Assembly: GCF_000423185.1 (NCBI RefSeq)
Contig: NZ_AUHM01000002.1
Coordinates: 305,320-369,319, forward strand
Length of the DNA stretch: 64,000 nt
Origin: Inquilinus limosus DSM 16000
GTDB lineage: Bacteria > Pseudomonadota > Alphaproteobacteria > DSM-16000 > Inquilinaceae
Reading direction: 5' to 3'
The notes under the pieces are model-generated. The model searched no databases and was not told the DNA's origin. It saw only the letters and a program-made list of their open reading frames with translations. Shown in pieces: positions 43,771 through 52,375 of the stretch (its first letter is position 1; each line of letters starts with the position of its first letter). A program made the position numbers and the translations under genes.

Positions 43771-43993
43771 ATGACCCGGATCCTTCGCGGCATCGTGGCG
43801 GCAGGCCTGGCGCTGTGCGCTGCCGGCGCCTGTGCGCAGAGCACGCCGCGCAGGGGCGGCCCCCGTCAAGACCGGCAAGGAGCGCCTGGGCGACAAGGCC
43901 AGCGACGAGCAGCGGGTGGACAACTGCAAGGTACCGCCCGACCGCCGCGGCCCCAGGCCCCGCCCGGACGGCTGCGCCCGCGACGGCAGGTGA
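43771..43993 (+). pseudogene. Small secreted protein gene with an apparent frameshift
   Basis: The first frame gives a good signal peptide (MTRILRGIVAAGLALCAAGA, then CAQSTPRRGG). Without a stop it then becomes unlike a protein, while the frame one base later reads APVKTGKERLGDKASDEQRV and continues DNCKVPPDRRGPRPRPDGCARDGR to a stop at 43991-43993. The second piece has the look of a conserved small alphaproteobacterial secreted protein, but lacks its own start. The frames meet in the G/C-run at 43853-43864, so one base appears to be inserted there, either a true mutation or a sequencing error. Confidence 0.65.
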
Positions 43994-44066
43994 CGCTGCA
44001 AGCACGGGTGGACCCGGGCCGTCCTGTGCTATCGTTCGGTTCCTGCCGTTCGAGACTGCGCCGCCC

Positions 44067-44660
44067 ATGCCGACCCGCATCATCCCGCCCGCCCAGCACC
44101 GCCTGATGCCCTGGCGCAACGGCGGGGGACGGACGGCCGAGATCGCGGTCGAGCCGGGCGACACGCCGTGCGGCTTCCTCTGGCGGCTGAGCCTGGCCGA
44201 GGTCGAGGCGGACGGCCCCTTCTCCGCCTTCCCGGGCTGCTTCCGCACCATCATGCTGCTGTCCGGCCGCGGCATGGACCTCACCATCGCCGAGCCCGGC
44301 GCCCCGCCCCGCACGGTCCGCCTCGACCGGCCGCACGAGCCCTTCGACTTCGACGGCGAGGCCGCGACCAGCTGCAAGCTGATCGCCGGGCCGGTGCGCG
44401 ACCTCAACGTCATCGCCGACCGGTCGCTGCAGATCGACCATCGCGTCGCCGCGCTGGACGACGCCGATGCGATGCTGGAGCCGGCGCCGGTCTGGCTGTT
44501 CTACGTCCTGCGCGGCACCGCGGTGATCGACATCGGCCGCCATCTGGCGGTGACCGAAGGCGAGACCGCGGTCGTCACCGACGAGGACGACCGAGCCCCC
44601 CATCTGCGCGGCGCCGAGGCCGACAGCCTGGTCTACGCCGTGGCGCTCAGGCCACGCTAG
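44067..44660 (+). CDS. HutD family protein
   Basis: A 197-aa cupin-like protein of the HutD/Ves group. It begins MPTRIIPPAQHRLMPWRNGG with GRTAEIAVEP directly after, the family hallmark; GFLWRLSLAEVEADGPFSAF and PGCFRTIMLLSGRGMDLTIA follow, and FDFDGEAATSCKLIAGPVRD later. HutD proteins are linked to histidine utilisation in pseudomonads, but their biochemical role is unclear. No hut genes are nearby. A family B palindrome follows the stop. Confidence 0.88.
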   Translation: MPTRIIPPAQHRLMPWRNGGGRTAEIAVEPGDTPCGFLWRLSLAEVEADGPFSAFPGCFRTIMLLSGRGMDLTIAEPGAPPRTVRLDRPHEPFDFDGEAATSCKLIAGPVRDLNVIADRSLQIDHRVAALDDADAMLEPAPVWLFYVLRGTAVIDIGRHLAVTEGETAVVTDEDDRAPHLRGAEADSLVYAVALRPR

Positions 44661-44685
44661 GCGGACAAGGCGGAACAAAAAAGAA

Positions 44686-44772
44686 CCGTCATTGCGAGGA
44701 GGCGAAGCCGACGAAGCAATCCATGCTTCCGCTCTTGCCGCCCTGGATTGCTTCGCTGCGCTCGCAATGACG
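44686..44772. repeat. Dispersed palindromic element, family B, copy 1
   Basis: CCGTCATTGCGAGGAGGCGA ... GACGAAGCAATCCA ... TGGATTGCTTCG ... CTCGCAATGACG. A widespread alphaproteobacterial repeat type. It lies between HutD and the DUF1993 gene; a half copy is fused to family A at 61877-61982. Confidence 0.85.
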
Positions 44773-44818
44773 ATCTCTTTGCGGGCTCGCTGATATCAGA
44801 GGGCCGGAGGGCACGACC

Positions 44819-45388
44819 ATGACGATCTCGATGTACCAGGCCTCGGTGCCGGCCTTCGTGCGCATGCTGACCAGCTGCGCCGGCATCCTGAGGAAGGCGG
44901 AGGCGCATGCCGCGGCCAGGGGTTTCGATCCCGCGATCCTGTTGGAAAGCCGGCTGGCGCCCGACATGTTCCCGCTGCACCGCCAGGTCCAGATCGCGGC
45001 GGACGGTGCCCGTGGCGCCGCGGCCCGCCTGGCCGGCCAGGCGCTGCCCGGGCCGGAGGCGGAGGATTTCGCCGTGTTCAACCGCGGCTTCCAGCACCGC
45101 TTCGGGTCAAGCGCCGCGAGCCTGCCGGATCTGGCCGCGCGGATCGACGCCGCCCTCGCCTATCTGCAGGCGCTGCGGCCGGAGCAGATCGACGGGTCGG
45201 AGGAGCGGGTGATCGACGTCGCCATGGGCGGCCGCACCCGCCGCTTTGCCGGCCTGCCCTTCCTGCTGCACTACGCCCTGCCGAACCTGCATTTCCACGT
45301 GGCCATGGCCTACGCCATCCTGCGCCACGCCGGCGTCGAGCTCGGCAAGCAGGATTTCGAGGGGCCGGCGGTCTATGCGAGCCTGTAA
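44819..45388 (+). CDS. DUF1993 family protein
   Basis: A 189-aa helical protein of the DUF1993 family, related to the DinB-like four-helix fold. Markers: MTISMYQASVPAFVRMLTSC, ESRLAPDMFPLHRQVQIAAD (the conserved RLAPDM.P...Q) and FLLHYALPNLHFHVAMAYAI, which contributes histidines, then LRHAGVELGKQDFEG. Function unknown. It converges with the DUF899 gene, the two overlapping by 16 bases. Confidence 0.9.
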   Translation: MTISMYQASVPAFVRMLTSCAGILRKAEAHAAARGFDPAILLESRLAPDMFPLHRQVQIAADGARGAAARLAGQALPGPEAEDFAVFNRGFQHRFGSSAASLPDLAARIDAALAYLQALRPEQIDGSEERVIDVAMGGRTRRFAGLPFLLHYALPNLHFHVAMAYAILRHAGVELGKQDFEGPAVYASL

Positions 45389-46146
45389 CCCCCGGCTGTG
45401 CCGGGCCGGCAGCAGTCGTAATCGAACTGCTCGGTGGCGTCCGGCCGCCCGCCGGGCGTGAGGTCCAGGAGGGTCCACATCGGCTCGACCGTGCCGACAT
45501 GGCGTGGGTCCTGCCCCGGCTCGGGCGGCTGGAACAGCAGCTCGGAGGCCCAGCTCAGCCTGACGACGCCGTCGGCGCCCTTGTGGAACACGGTGAGGAT
45601 CGGCACCTGCTGCCCCTCCTCGTCCTCGCCGTGATAGTCGCGTTTGAAGCTGTTGTTGGCGGCGGACAGCAGCTTCAGATGGCGCCAGCCCCGATGCGCC
45701 GCGAAGGCCGCGACGCGTTCGATCGGCGCCTTGGCCACGGCAGCGATGTTCACGCCCAGGCCCTCGACATGCGGGACCGCCCCCTCCCAGTTGTCGAGCA
45801 GGGCGGTGCAGGACGGGCATGGCCCCTCCTCGATCGGCAGCTCCGCCGTCGGCCCGCTGCCCGGCCCCCGCCGGTCGTCGCCGCGGTGCCGGGGGAACAT
45901 GTAGTGGTAGAGGATCAACGCCTCGGTGCCGGGCCGGAACAGTTCGGACAGCCGCACCTTCGCCGCGGTCCCTTCGGCATCGATATGGTCGAATTCATAA
46001 TCCTCCGGAACGGCCCCGCCCGACGGCAGCGCCCGGATCTCCGCGGCCACGGACTCCATCTCGCGCCTCAGGGCGACTTCGCGCCGCAGCAGCCTGTCGC
46101 GAGCGGCGCGATACTCCGGACTTTCATTCGGAAAGGTCACGCTCAT
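45373..46146 (-). CDS. DUF899 family thioredoxin-like protein
   Basis: A 257-aa member of the DUF899 group, thioredoxin-fold proteins related to AhpC. Start MSVTFPNESPEYRAARDRLL; EVALRREMESVAAEIRALPS; then LSELFRPGTEALILYHYMFP and the redox-type motif EEGPCPSCTALLDNW (CPSC). RHLKLLSAANNSFKRDYHGE and a Cys-containing tail (FDYDCCRPGTAGG) complete the family pattern. The CxxC suggests thiol redox activity; the substrate is unknown. Confidence 0.9.
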   Translation of the reverse strand: MSVTFPNESPEYRAARDRLLRREVALRREMESVAAEIRALPSGGAVPEDYEFDHIDAEGTAAKVRLSELFRPGTEALILYHYMFPRHRGDDRRGPGSGPTAELPIEEGPCPSCTALLDNWEGAVPHVEGLGVNIAAVAKAPIERVAAFAAHRGWRHLKLLSAANNSFKRDYHGEDEEGQQVPILTVFHKGADGVVRLSWASELLFQPPEPGQDPRHVGTVEPMWTLLDLTPGGRPDATEQFDYDCCRPGTAGGYRLA

Positions 46147-46226
46147 GGACGCCTCCATCGAAGCGGATGAGCATGATTATAGCAGAGCAGAGCGGAGCTG
46201 CGCCCGGGCGCCGACCGGCCTCGCCC

Positions 46227-47099
46227 CTAAGGCTGCGCCACCATCGCCGGCGCGTTCAGCACCGCCGTGCAGGCGGCCGGCATCGGCGGCGGGACATAGG
46301 GCTTCGCCGGCCTGTCCGACTTCCGCGGCACCGGCGCCCGCATCGGGAACCAGGACATCAGGTCGGCGCCGCAGCCGTCGCCGGGCGGCGCCGGGTCCTG
46401 CTCGCGGCACAGCGGGCTGTCGGCCGGGCAGCCGATGCGCAGGTGCAGATGCTCGTTGTGGCCGGTCCAGGGCCGCACCTTGTGCAGCCAGGAGCGGTCG
46501 TCCCAGGACATCGCGCACAGCTCGCGCTTGATCGCCGGGTGGATGAAGATCCGCTCCACCCGCGGCTCGGTCGCCGCCAGTCGGATCAGCTGCGCCTGCT
46601 GCGGCGTCAGCCCGCCGCGCGGCACGAAGTCGGTCCAGGCCCCGGTGACGAAGACCGGCTTCAGCGACTCGCGCTGGTCCCGCGCCAGCAGCGGCAGGTC
46701 GAGCCGCAGCCAGATGTCGGCGTCGAGCCCGTTCTCATGCGCCGCATGGTCGGTGATCGGGCCGCCGCGCGGCTGGCCCATATCGGCGATCAGCAGCGGC
46801 GGCAGGCCTGCGGCCTCGGCCCGTCGGCCGAGATCGAGGAGCGTCGCGACCAGGTTCGGATGGCCCCAGTTGCGGTTGCGGCTGAGGCGGATGATCTGAT
46901 AGCCGGGCCCTTCCGGCGGCAGCTGCACCGCCCCGGCGATGCAGCCGTTGGAATAGGTGCCCACCACCTGCGCCGGGCCCTGCGTCGGCAGCCGGACATG
47001 GGCCCAGGGAAGATCCTCCTCCCCCGCCCCGGCCGAGCCCGCGGCCCCCAGCAGCAGCCAGGCGGCGGCCAGCGCCGCCCCGATCCGTGTCCCGATCAT
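46227..47099 (-). CDS. mepA: Penicillin-insensitive murein endopeptidase
   Basis: A 290-aa periplasmic LAS-type zinc metallopeptidase that cuts D-Ala-meso-DAP cross-links in peptidoglycan. It has a signal peptide (MIGTRIGAALAAAWLLLGAA, cleavage near GSAGA). Zinc ligands are in HAAHENGLDADIWLRL (HxxxxxxD) and HNEHLHLRIGCP; RNWGHPNLV and SWLHKVRPWTGHNEH are further family markers. Disulphide-forming cysteines (GCP, LCRE, DGCG) are present. Divergent from pmbA. Confidence 0.94.
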   Translation of the reverse strand: MIGTRIGAALAAAWLLLGAAGSAGAGEEDLPWAHVRLPTQGPAQVVGTYSNGCIAGAVQLPPEGPGYQIIRLSRNRNWGHPNLVATLLDLGRRAEAAGLPPLLIADMGQPRGGPITDHAAHENGLDADIWLRLDLPLLARDQRESLKPVFVTGAWTDFVPRGGLTPQQAQLIRLAATEPRVERIFIHPAIKRELCAMSWDDRSWLHKVRPWTGHNEHLHLRIGCPADSPLCREQDPAPPGDGCGADLMSWFPMRAPVPRKSDRPAKPYVPPPMPAACTAVLNAPAMVAQP

Positions 47100-47254
47100 G
47101 CACCCCTCCGTGCCCCCGACTCGCTCCGCCAGAATGCGCCTGTCGGCGCCGGAGATGAAGCCTGTTGCGGCTGCGGCCATCCGCCCTTCGTCCTTGCCGC
47201 GGCGGGGGCGGCGTCGCTACATCAGTCGAAGCCCAGGAACCGACGGACCGGACG

Positions 47255-48601
47255 ATGCCCGATTCCCATGACGAGACCCTCGACCTGCTGTCCGGCCTGA
47301 TCGACCGCGCCCGGCGCGCCGGGGCCGATGCCGCCGACGCGGTGCTGTTCGACAGCACCTCGATCTCGATCAGCTACCGGCTCGGCAAGCTCGAGCATGT
47401 CGAGCGGTCCGAGGGCGGCGATCTCGGCCTGCGCGTCTTCATCGGCAAACGCATGGCGATCGTCTCCTCCTCCGACCGCCGGCAAGCGGCGCTGGACGAG
47501 ATCGTCGAGCGCGCCGTCGCCATGGCCAAGCTGGTGCCGGAGGACCCGTATTGCGGCATCGCCGATCCCTCCGAGCTGGCCACCGAGCTGCCGGACCTCG
47601 ACCTGATCGACCCGGTCGAGCCGTCGACCGAGGTGCTGGCCGACCGCGCCCGGGCGGCCGAGGAGGCGGCGCTGGCGGTCGCGGGCGTGACCAATTCGGA
47701 AGGCGCCAGCGCCGGCTTCGGCCGCAGCCTGGCGGCGATGGTGGCCAGCAACGGCTTCGCCCGGATCACCGGCTCGACCGGCAGCAGCGTCTCGGTCTCC
47801 GCCATCGCCGGCGAAGGCACCGGGATGGAGACCGACTACGACCATTCCAGCGCCGTGCACGCCGGGGACCTGCAGGCGCCGGAGACGGTCGGCCGCAGCG
47901 CCGGCGAGCGCGCCGTCGCCCGGCTGGGCGCGCGCAAGGCGGCGACGGCGCGGGTGCCGGTGGTGTTCGATCCGCGCGCCGCGCGCAGCCTGCTGGGCCA
48001 TCTGGCCGGCGCCGTCAACGGCGCCGCCATCGCCCGCGGCACCAGCTTCCTGAAGGAGAAGATGGGCGAGGCTGTGTTCGCCCCGGGCATCGCGGTGATC
48101 GACGACCCGCATATCCGCCGCGGCCTGCGCTCCCGCCCCTGCGACAGCGAGGGCGTGGCCTGCACCCGCCGCGCCGTGATCGAGGACGGCCGCCTGACCA
48201 CCTGGCTGCTCGACCTGCGCTCGGCCCGGCAGCTCGGCCTGGCCCCGACCGGCCATGCGGTGCGCGGCACCAGCGGCCCGCCCGGCGCCGCCCCGTCGAA
48301 CCTCTATCTCGCCCCGGGCACGGTCACGCCGGCGGAGCTGATGGCCGACATCCAGGAGGGTCTCTACGTCACCGGGCTGATGGGGTCGTCGGTCAACGGC
48401 GTCACCGGCGACTACAGCCGCGGCGCCCATGGCTTCTGGATCGAGCGCGGCCGCATCGCCCACCCGGTCAACGAGGTCACCATCGCCGGCAACCTCAAGG
48501 AGATGTACCGGGCGCTGGTGCCGGCGAACGACCTGGTGCTGCGCTACGGCATGGACGCGCCGACGGTGCGGATCGACGGCATGATGGTGGCGGGGCGGTA
48601 G
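47255..48601 (+). CDS. pmbA: TldD/PmbA family protein PmbA (TldE)
   Basis: A 448-aa subunit of the TldD-TldE protease, which removes leader peptides and supports DNA gyrase inhibitor tolerance. Markers: DAADAVLFDSTSISISYRLG, ERSEGGDLGLRVFIGKRMAI, VVFDPRAARSLLGHLAGAVN, and a C-terminal GLYVTGLMGSSVNGVTGDYS (here beginning EGLYVTGL), typical of PmbA rather than TldD, which alone carries the zinc motif HExxH. The partner tldD is not in the window. The start is chosen by homology-like N-terminus MPDSHDETLDLL. Confidence 0.93.
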   Translation: MPDSHDETLDLLSGLIDRARRAGADAADAVLFDSTSISISYRLGKLEHVERSEGGDLGLRVFIGKRMAIVSSSDRRQAALDEIVERAVAMAKLVPEDPYCGIADPSELATELPDLDLIDPVEPSTEVLADRARAAEEAALAVAGVTNSEGASAGFGRSLAAMVASNGFARITGSTGSSVSVSAIAGEGTGMETDYDHSSAVHAGDLQAPETVGRSAGERAVARLGARKAATARVPVVFDPRAARSLLGHLAGAVNGAAIARGTSFLKEKMGEAVFAPGIAVIDDPHIRRGLRSRPCDSEGVACTRRAVIEDGRLTTWLLDLRSARQLGLAPTGHAVRGTSGPPGAAPSNLYLAPGTVTPAELMADIQEGLYVTGLMGSSVNGVTGDYSRGAHGFWIERGRIAHPVNEVTIAGNLKEMYRALVPANDLVLRYGMDAPTVRIDGMMVAGR

Positions 48602-49066
48602 GCCGGAGCGGCCGCCGGTTCTGACCGATGAACCGATACGGATCGCGGGAAACTTAGTTGCATCGGCCTGTGCGCTTTCTTGCGTTCTTCGCCGCGACGC
48701 GGGAACGCCCTCGAACCGCCACGGATTTTGCGCAATCTTTCGTCAAGCCTGGACCCGGCGATGTCGCCAGACGCCGGCGGCCGCAGGCCTCCAGCCACAG
48801 CGCCGCCGGCGGGCCCGCTCTCCCTTGTCCGCAACCAGGGGAGGGCGGGCTTTCTACCTGCGGACCCGGGCCGGCCTTTTCAGAAAAAAGTCACATTCCG
48901 GCCGCGGCAGGACCGAACAACGGCGGCCGAACGGCGAAGAGCCGAAGCATCCGTGACCGTTTTATTAAGTTTTGCACCTGCGAGATGGCAGACGACATCA
49001 ACATGTTGTTTGCAAAAGGCGGCTCGGTTATACGGACGGTATATGACCGCCGAAGGACCGACGCCC
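48602..49066 (+). promoter_or_regulatory. Noncoding region and likely promoter of the metallophosphoesterase-GT operon
   Basis: A 465-base gap. The downstream reading frame is open through most of it, but the predicted residues do not resemble protein. Near its end TTGTTT (49006-49011), 17 bases and TATACG (49029-49034) form a good housekeeping promoter, placing the transcript start near 49041. No PhoB box was seen. This positions translation at 49067 rather than at the ATG at 49043. Confidence 0.6.
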
Positions 49067-49870
49067 ATGGAACAGGTGACGCGCTATCGCACCATCTGGA
49101 TCTCGGACGTCCATCTCGGCACCCGGGCCTGCAACGCCACCCTCCTGCTCGATTTCCTGAAGCACACCGATTCCGACACGCTGTACCTGGTCGGCGACAT
49201 CGTCGACGGCTGGCGGCTGAAGAAGAGCTGGTACTGGCCGCAGCAGCACAACGACGTGATCCAGAAGCTGCTGCGCAAGGCCCGCAAGGGCACGCGGGTG
49301 CTGTACATCCCCGGCAACCACGACGAGGCCGCGCGGCAGTTCGTCGGCCAGAGCTTCGGCGAGGTCGACGTCGCCGACGACTGCATCCACGAGACCGCCG
49401 ACGGCCGCCGCTTCCTGGTCATCCACGGCGACCAGTTCGACGTGGTGGTGCGCTACGCCAAGTGGCTGGCCCATGTCGGCGACAAGGCCTACGAGCTGCT
49501 GCTGCACACCAACACCCTGCTCAACCTGGTGCGCCGCCGTCTCGGCTTCTCCTACTGGTCGCTCTCGGCTTATATGAAGCAGCGCGCGAAGCGGGCGGTC
49601 GAATATGTCGGCCGCTTCGAGCTCGCGCTGGTGGAGGAGGCCAAGCGGCGCAACGTGGACGGGGTCATCTGCGGCCACATCCACACCGCCGAGCTGAAGG
49701 ACATGCAGGGCATGACCTATGTGAACGACGGCGACTGGGTGGAGAGCTGCACCGCCCTGGTGGAGCATCAGGACGGAAGGCTGGAGATCCTGCACTGGGC
49801 GGACATCGTGGCGGCCCGCGACGCGACGGTGGCGCCGCAGCCGGCCCTGAAGCCGCGGCGCGCCGCTTGA
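49067..49870 (+). CDS. Metallophosphoesterase, LpxH-like/PlcP-like
   Basis: A 267-aa calcineurin-type phosphoesterase: IWISDVHLGTRACN (DxH), LYLVGDIVDGWRLKKSWYWP (GD), VLYIPGNHDEAARQF (GNHD), FLVIHGDQFDVVVRYAKWLA and VICGHIHTAELKDMQGMTYV (GHIH). It is often named UDP-2,3-diacylglucosamine diphosphatase, but alphaproteobacteria normally use LpxI. Together with the glycosyltransferase downstream it closely resembles the PlcP phospholipase C-Agt pair of phosphate-starved alphaproteobacteria. An alternative start lies at 49043. The gene begins an operon leading to waaA and lpxK. Confidence 0.88.
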   Translation: MEQVTRYRTIWISDVHLGTRACNATLLLDFLKHTDSDTLYLVGDIVDGWRLKKSWYWPQQHNDVIQKLLRKARKGTRVLYIPGNHDEAARQFVGQSFGEVDVADDCIHETADGRRFLVIHGDQFDVVVRYAKWLAHVGDKAYELLLHTNTLLNLVRRRLGFSYWSLSAYMKQRAKRAVEYVGRFELALVEEAKRRNVDGVICGHIHTAELKDMQGMTYVNDGDWVESCTALVEHQDGRLEILHWADIVAARDATVAPQPALKPRRAA

Positions 49871-49898
49871 TCCAGCCTCGCGTTTTGTTCGAGGGCTG

Positions 49899-50891
49899 AT
49901 GCGCATCCTGATCGTCAGCGACGCCTGGCTGCCCCAGGTCAACGGGGTGGTGCGCACGATCGAATCGACCCGCGACGAGCTGCGCCGCCGCGGCCATCTG
50001 GTCGAGGTGATCGGCCCCGACCGCTTCGCCTCCATTCCCTGCCCCACCTATCCCGAGATCCGCCTGGCGATCGGCCAGAGCCGGCGCATGGCCCGGCTGA
50101 TCGACGAGTTCGACCCCGACGCCATCCACATCTCCACCGAGGGCCCGCTGGGCTGGGCGGCGCGGCGCTACTGCATCCGCCGGCGGCTCAGCTTCACCAC
50201 CTCCTTCCACACCCAGTTCCCGGAATACGTCCAGCTGCGCACCGGCATGCCGCTGGCCTCGACCTACGCCCTGCTGCGGCATTTCCACCGCGCCGCCAGC
50301 GCCGTGATGGTGGCGACCGACACGCTGGAGCGGAACCTCACCAGCCGCGGCTTCCGCCGCCTGGCGCGCTGGAGCCGCGGCGTCGACACCCAGCGCTTCC
50401 GCCCGGCGGCGCGCCCCGACCGCGAGCGGCCGCGCCACCTCTATGTCGGCCGGGTGGCGGTGGAGAAGAACCTCGACGCCTTCCTGTCGCTGCCGCTGGA
50501 CGGCGAGAAGGTGGTGGTCGGCGGCGGCCCGTCCCTGCCCGCCTTCCAGGCCAAGTACCCGGACGTCACCTTCACCGGCGCCAAGCAGGGGCAGGCGCTG
50601 GTCGACGCCTACGCCTCGGCCGACGTCTTCGTCTTCCCCTCGCGCACCGACACCTTCGGCCTGGTGATGCTGGAGGCGCTGGCCTGCGGCGTGCCCGTGG
50701 CCGCCTATCCGGTGCAGGGCCCGGCCGACGTCATCGGCGACGCCCCGGTCGGCCGGCTGGACGAGGATCTCGGCCGCGCCATCCGCGAGGCGCTGAAGGT
50801 CCCTTCGGAGGATTGCCGCAGTTTTGCGCTGCGCTATTCCTGGGAGGCATGTACAGATCAGTTCCTGACTCATCTGCACCCGTTCCGGTGA
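49899..50891 (+). CDS. GT4-family glycosyltransferase (possible lipid glycosyltransferase)
   Basis: A 330-aa GT-B fold enzyme of family 4. The N-terminal acceptor domain starts MRILIVSDAWLPQVNGVVRT and includes PDAIHISTEGPLGWAARRYC and FTTSFHTQFPEYVQLRTGMP. The C-terminal donor domain has LYVGRVAVEKNLDAFLSLPL and VFVFPSRTDTFGLVMLEALA (the E-x7-E region) with CGVPVAAYPVQGPADVIGDA. This matches the alpha-mannosyl/diacylglycerol glycosyltransferase group that includes Agt. It lies 28 bases after the metallophosphoesterase and 10 bases before waaA. Confidence 0.9.
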   Translation: MRILIVSDAWLPQVNGVVRTIESTRDELRRRGHLVEVIGPDRFASIPCPTYPEIRLAIGQSRRMARLIDEFDPDAIHISTEGPLGWAARRYCIRRRLSFTTSFHTQFPEYVQLRTGMPLASTYALLRHFHRAASAVMVATDTLERNLTSRGFRRLARWSRGVDTQRFRPAARPDRERPRHLYVGRVAVEKNLDAFLSLPLDGEKVVVGGGPSLPAFQAKYPDVTFTGAKQGQALVDAYASADVFVFPSRTDTFGLVMLEALACGVPVAAYPVQGPADVIGDAPVGRLDEDLGRAIREALKVPSEDCRSFALRYSWEACTDQFLTHLHPFR

Positions 50892-50901
50892 CACCGTCTG
50901 G

Positions 50902-52173
50902 ATGATCTATGCGCTGTATCGCGGGCTGACCGACGCCGCCGGCCCCCTCGTGCCCCTGCTGCTGGCCCGGCGCACCGCCGCCGGCCGCGAGGATCCCGCC
51001 CGCCGCGGTGAGCGGCTGGGCCATGCCAGCCTGCCGCGCCCGGCCGGCCCCCTGGTCTGGGTCCATGCCGCCAGCGTCGGCGAGGTGCTGTCGGTGCAGG
51101 TGCTGGTGCGCCGCCTGCTGGAGCGCGACCCGCGCCTCTCCGTCCTCGTCACCACCGGCACCGTCACCTCGGCCCGGCTGATCGCCGAGCGGCTGCCGGA
51201 ACGGGCGATGCACCAGTTCGCGCCGCTCGACCGCATGGCCTATGTCCGCCGCTTCCTCGACCACTGGCGGCCGAACCTGGCGATCTGGGTCGAATCCGAG
51301 ATCTGGCCGAACATGCTGATCGAGACGGAGAAGCGCGGCCTGCCGATCGCCCTGGTCAACGCCCGGATGTCGGAGCGGTCGTTCCGCCGCTGGCGCCGGC
51401 TGCCGCGGCTGATTCGCCGGCTGCTCGGCATCTTCCGGGTGATCCTGCCCTGGGACGAGCGCTCGGCCCGCAACTTCCGCGCCCTCGGCGCCCGCGGCGT
51501 CGGCCAGATCGGCAACCTGAAATTCTCCTCCGACCCGCCCGACGCCGACCTCGAGGCGCTGGCGGCGATGCGCGCCGCGATCGGCCGCCGCCCGGTCTGG
51601 CTGGCCGCCAGCACCCATGCGGGGGAGGAGGAGCAGATCGTCCAAGCGCACAAGGCGCTGGCGGCCAAGCGGCCGGGCCTCCTGACCGTGCTGGCGCCGC
51701 GCCACCCCGACCGCGGCGAGGAGATCGAGGGCCTGGTCCGCGCCTCCGGCCTGCGCGCCCTGCGCCGCAGCCAGACGCGGCTGCCCTGGTCCGACACCGA
51801 CATCCTGGTCGCCGACACGATCGGCGAGATGGGAATCTGGCTGCGGGTCTGCCCGATCGCCTTCATCGGCGGCTCGCTGGTGCCGTTCGGCGGCCACAAC
51901 CCGATCGAGGCGGCGCAGCTGGGCGCCGCCCTGGTCTACGGCCCGCACATGACCAACTTCCCGGACATCACCGCCCAGCTCGGCCAGGCCCGCGGCGCCA
52001 TGCCGGTGGCCGATGCGGCGGCGCTGACCGCGGCGGTCGGCCGCCTGCTGGACGACCCGGTGGAGCGCCGCCGCATGGCCCGCGCCGCCGGCGCCGTGGC
52101 CCAGCGCAACCGCGGCGTGGTCTCGACCGTGATGGCGACCCTGGAGCCGCTGATCACGCCGATCCTGGCATGA
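50902..52173 (+). CDS. waaA: 3-deoxy-D-manno-octulosonic acid (Kdo) transferase
   Basis: Transfers Kdo from CMP-Kdo to lipid A precursor at the inner membrane; 423 aa. It opens with a hydrophobic anchor (MIYALYRGLTDAAGPLVPLL) and has VWVHAASVGEVLSVQVLVRR, TTGTVTSARLIAERLP, PNLAIWVESEIWPNMLIETE and FIGGSLVPFGGHNPIEAAQL, all diagnostic of WaaA. It is 10 bases downstream of the glycosyltransferase; lpxK follows after a family D repeat, forming a lipid A gene group. Confidence 0.96.
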   Translation: MIYALYRGLTDAAGPLVPLLLARRTAAGREDPARRGERLGHASLPRPAGPLVWVHAASVGEVLSVQVLVRRLLERDPRLSVLVTTGTVTSARLIAERLPERAMHQFAPLDRMAYVRRFLDHWRPNLAIWVESEIWPNMLIETEKRGLPIALVNARMSERSFRRWRRLPRLIRRLLGIFRVILPWDERSARNFRALGARGVGQIGNLKFSSDPPDADLEALAAMRAAIGRRPVWLAASTHAGEEEQIVQAHKALAAKRPGLLTVLAPRHPDRGEEIEGLVRASGLRALRRSQTRLPWSDTDILVADTIGEMGIWLRVCPIAFIGGSLVPFGGHNPIEAAQLGAALVYGPHMTNFPDITAQLGQARGAMPVADAAALTAAVGRLLDDPVERRRMARAAGAVAQRNRGVVSTVMATLEPLITPILA

Positions 52174-52217
52174 GGGAGTTGCTGATCGACATTTCCCATC
52201 AGCCCGGAAGACACGTG

Positions 52218-52347
52218 GCCTCTCCCGCTTGCGGGAGAGGTCGGAGCCGCGAAGCGGCTCCGGGTGAGGGGAGTTTGTCGAGGCCGGGACCAGCCCTCAC
52301 CCGGTCGCCCTGCGGGCGCCCGACCTCTCCCGCCAGGCGGGAGAGGC
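52218..52347. repeat. Dispersed palindromic element, family D, copy 2
   Basis: Bounded by GCCTCTCCCGCTTGCGGGAG and CTCTCCCGCCAGGCGGGAGA-type hairpins, with central CCGGGTGAGGGG / CCCTCACCCGG arms and GAGCCGCGAAGCGGCTC. It occupies most of the 202-base waaA-lpxK gap, inside what looks like one operon. Related to 10041-10156. Confidence 0.8.
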
Positions 52348-52375
52348 AACGCAAAAGCCGCGGACAGTCCTGCCG

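Noticed and set aside
48680-49066. N-terminal extension of the metallophosphoesterase
   Set aside because: The frame is open but a good promoter at 49006-49034 lies inside it and the residues are not protein-like.
48602-49066. Pho box before the PlcP-like gene
   Set aside because: No pair of CTGTCAT-like half-sites with 4-base spacing could be found, although the gene pair suggests one.
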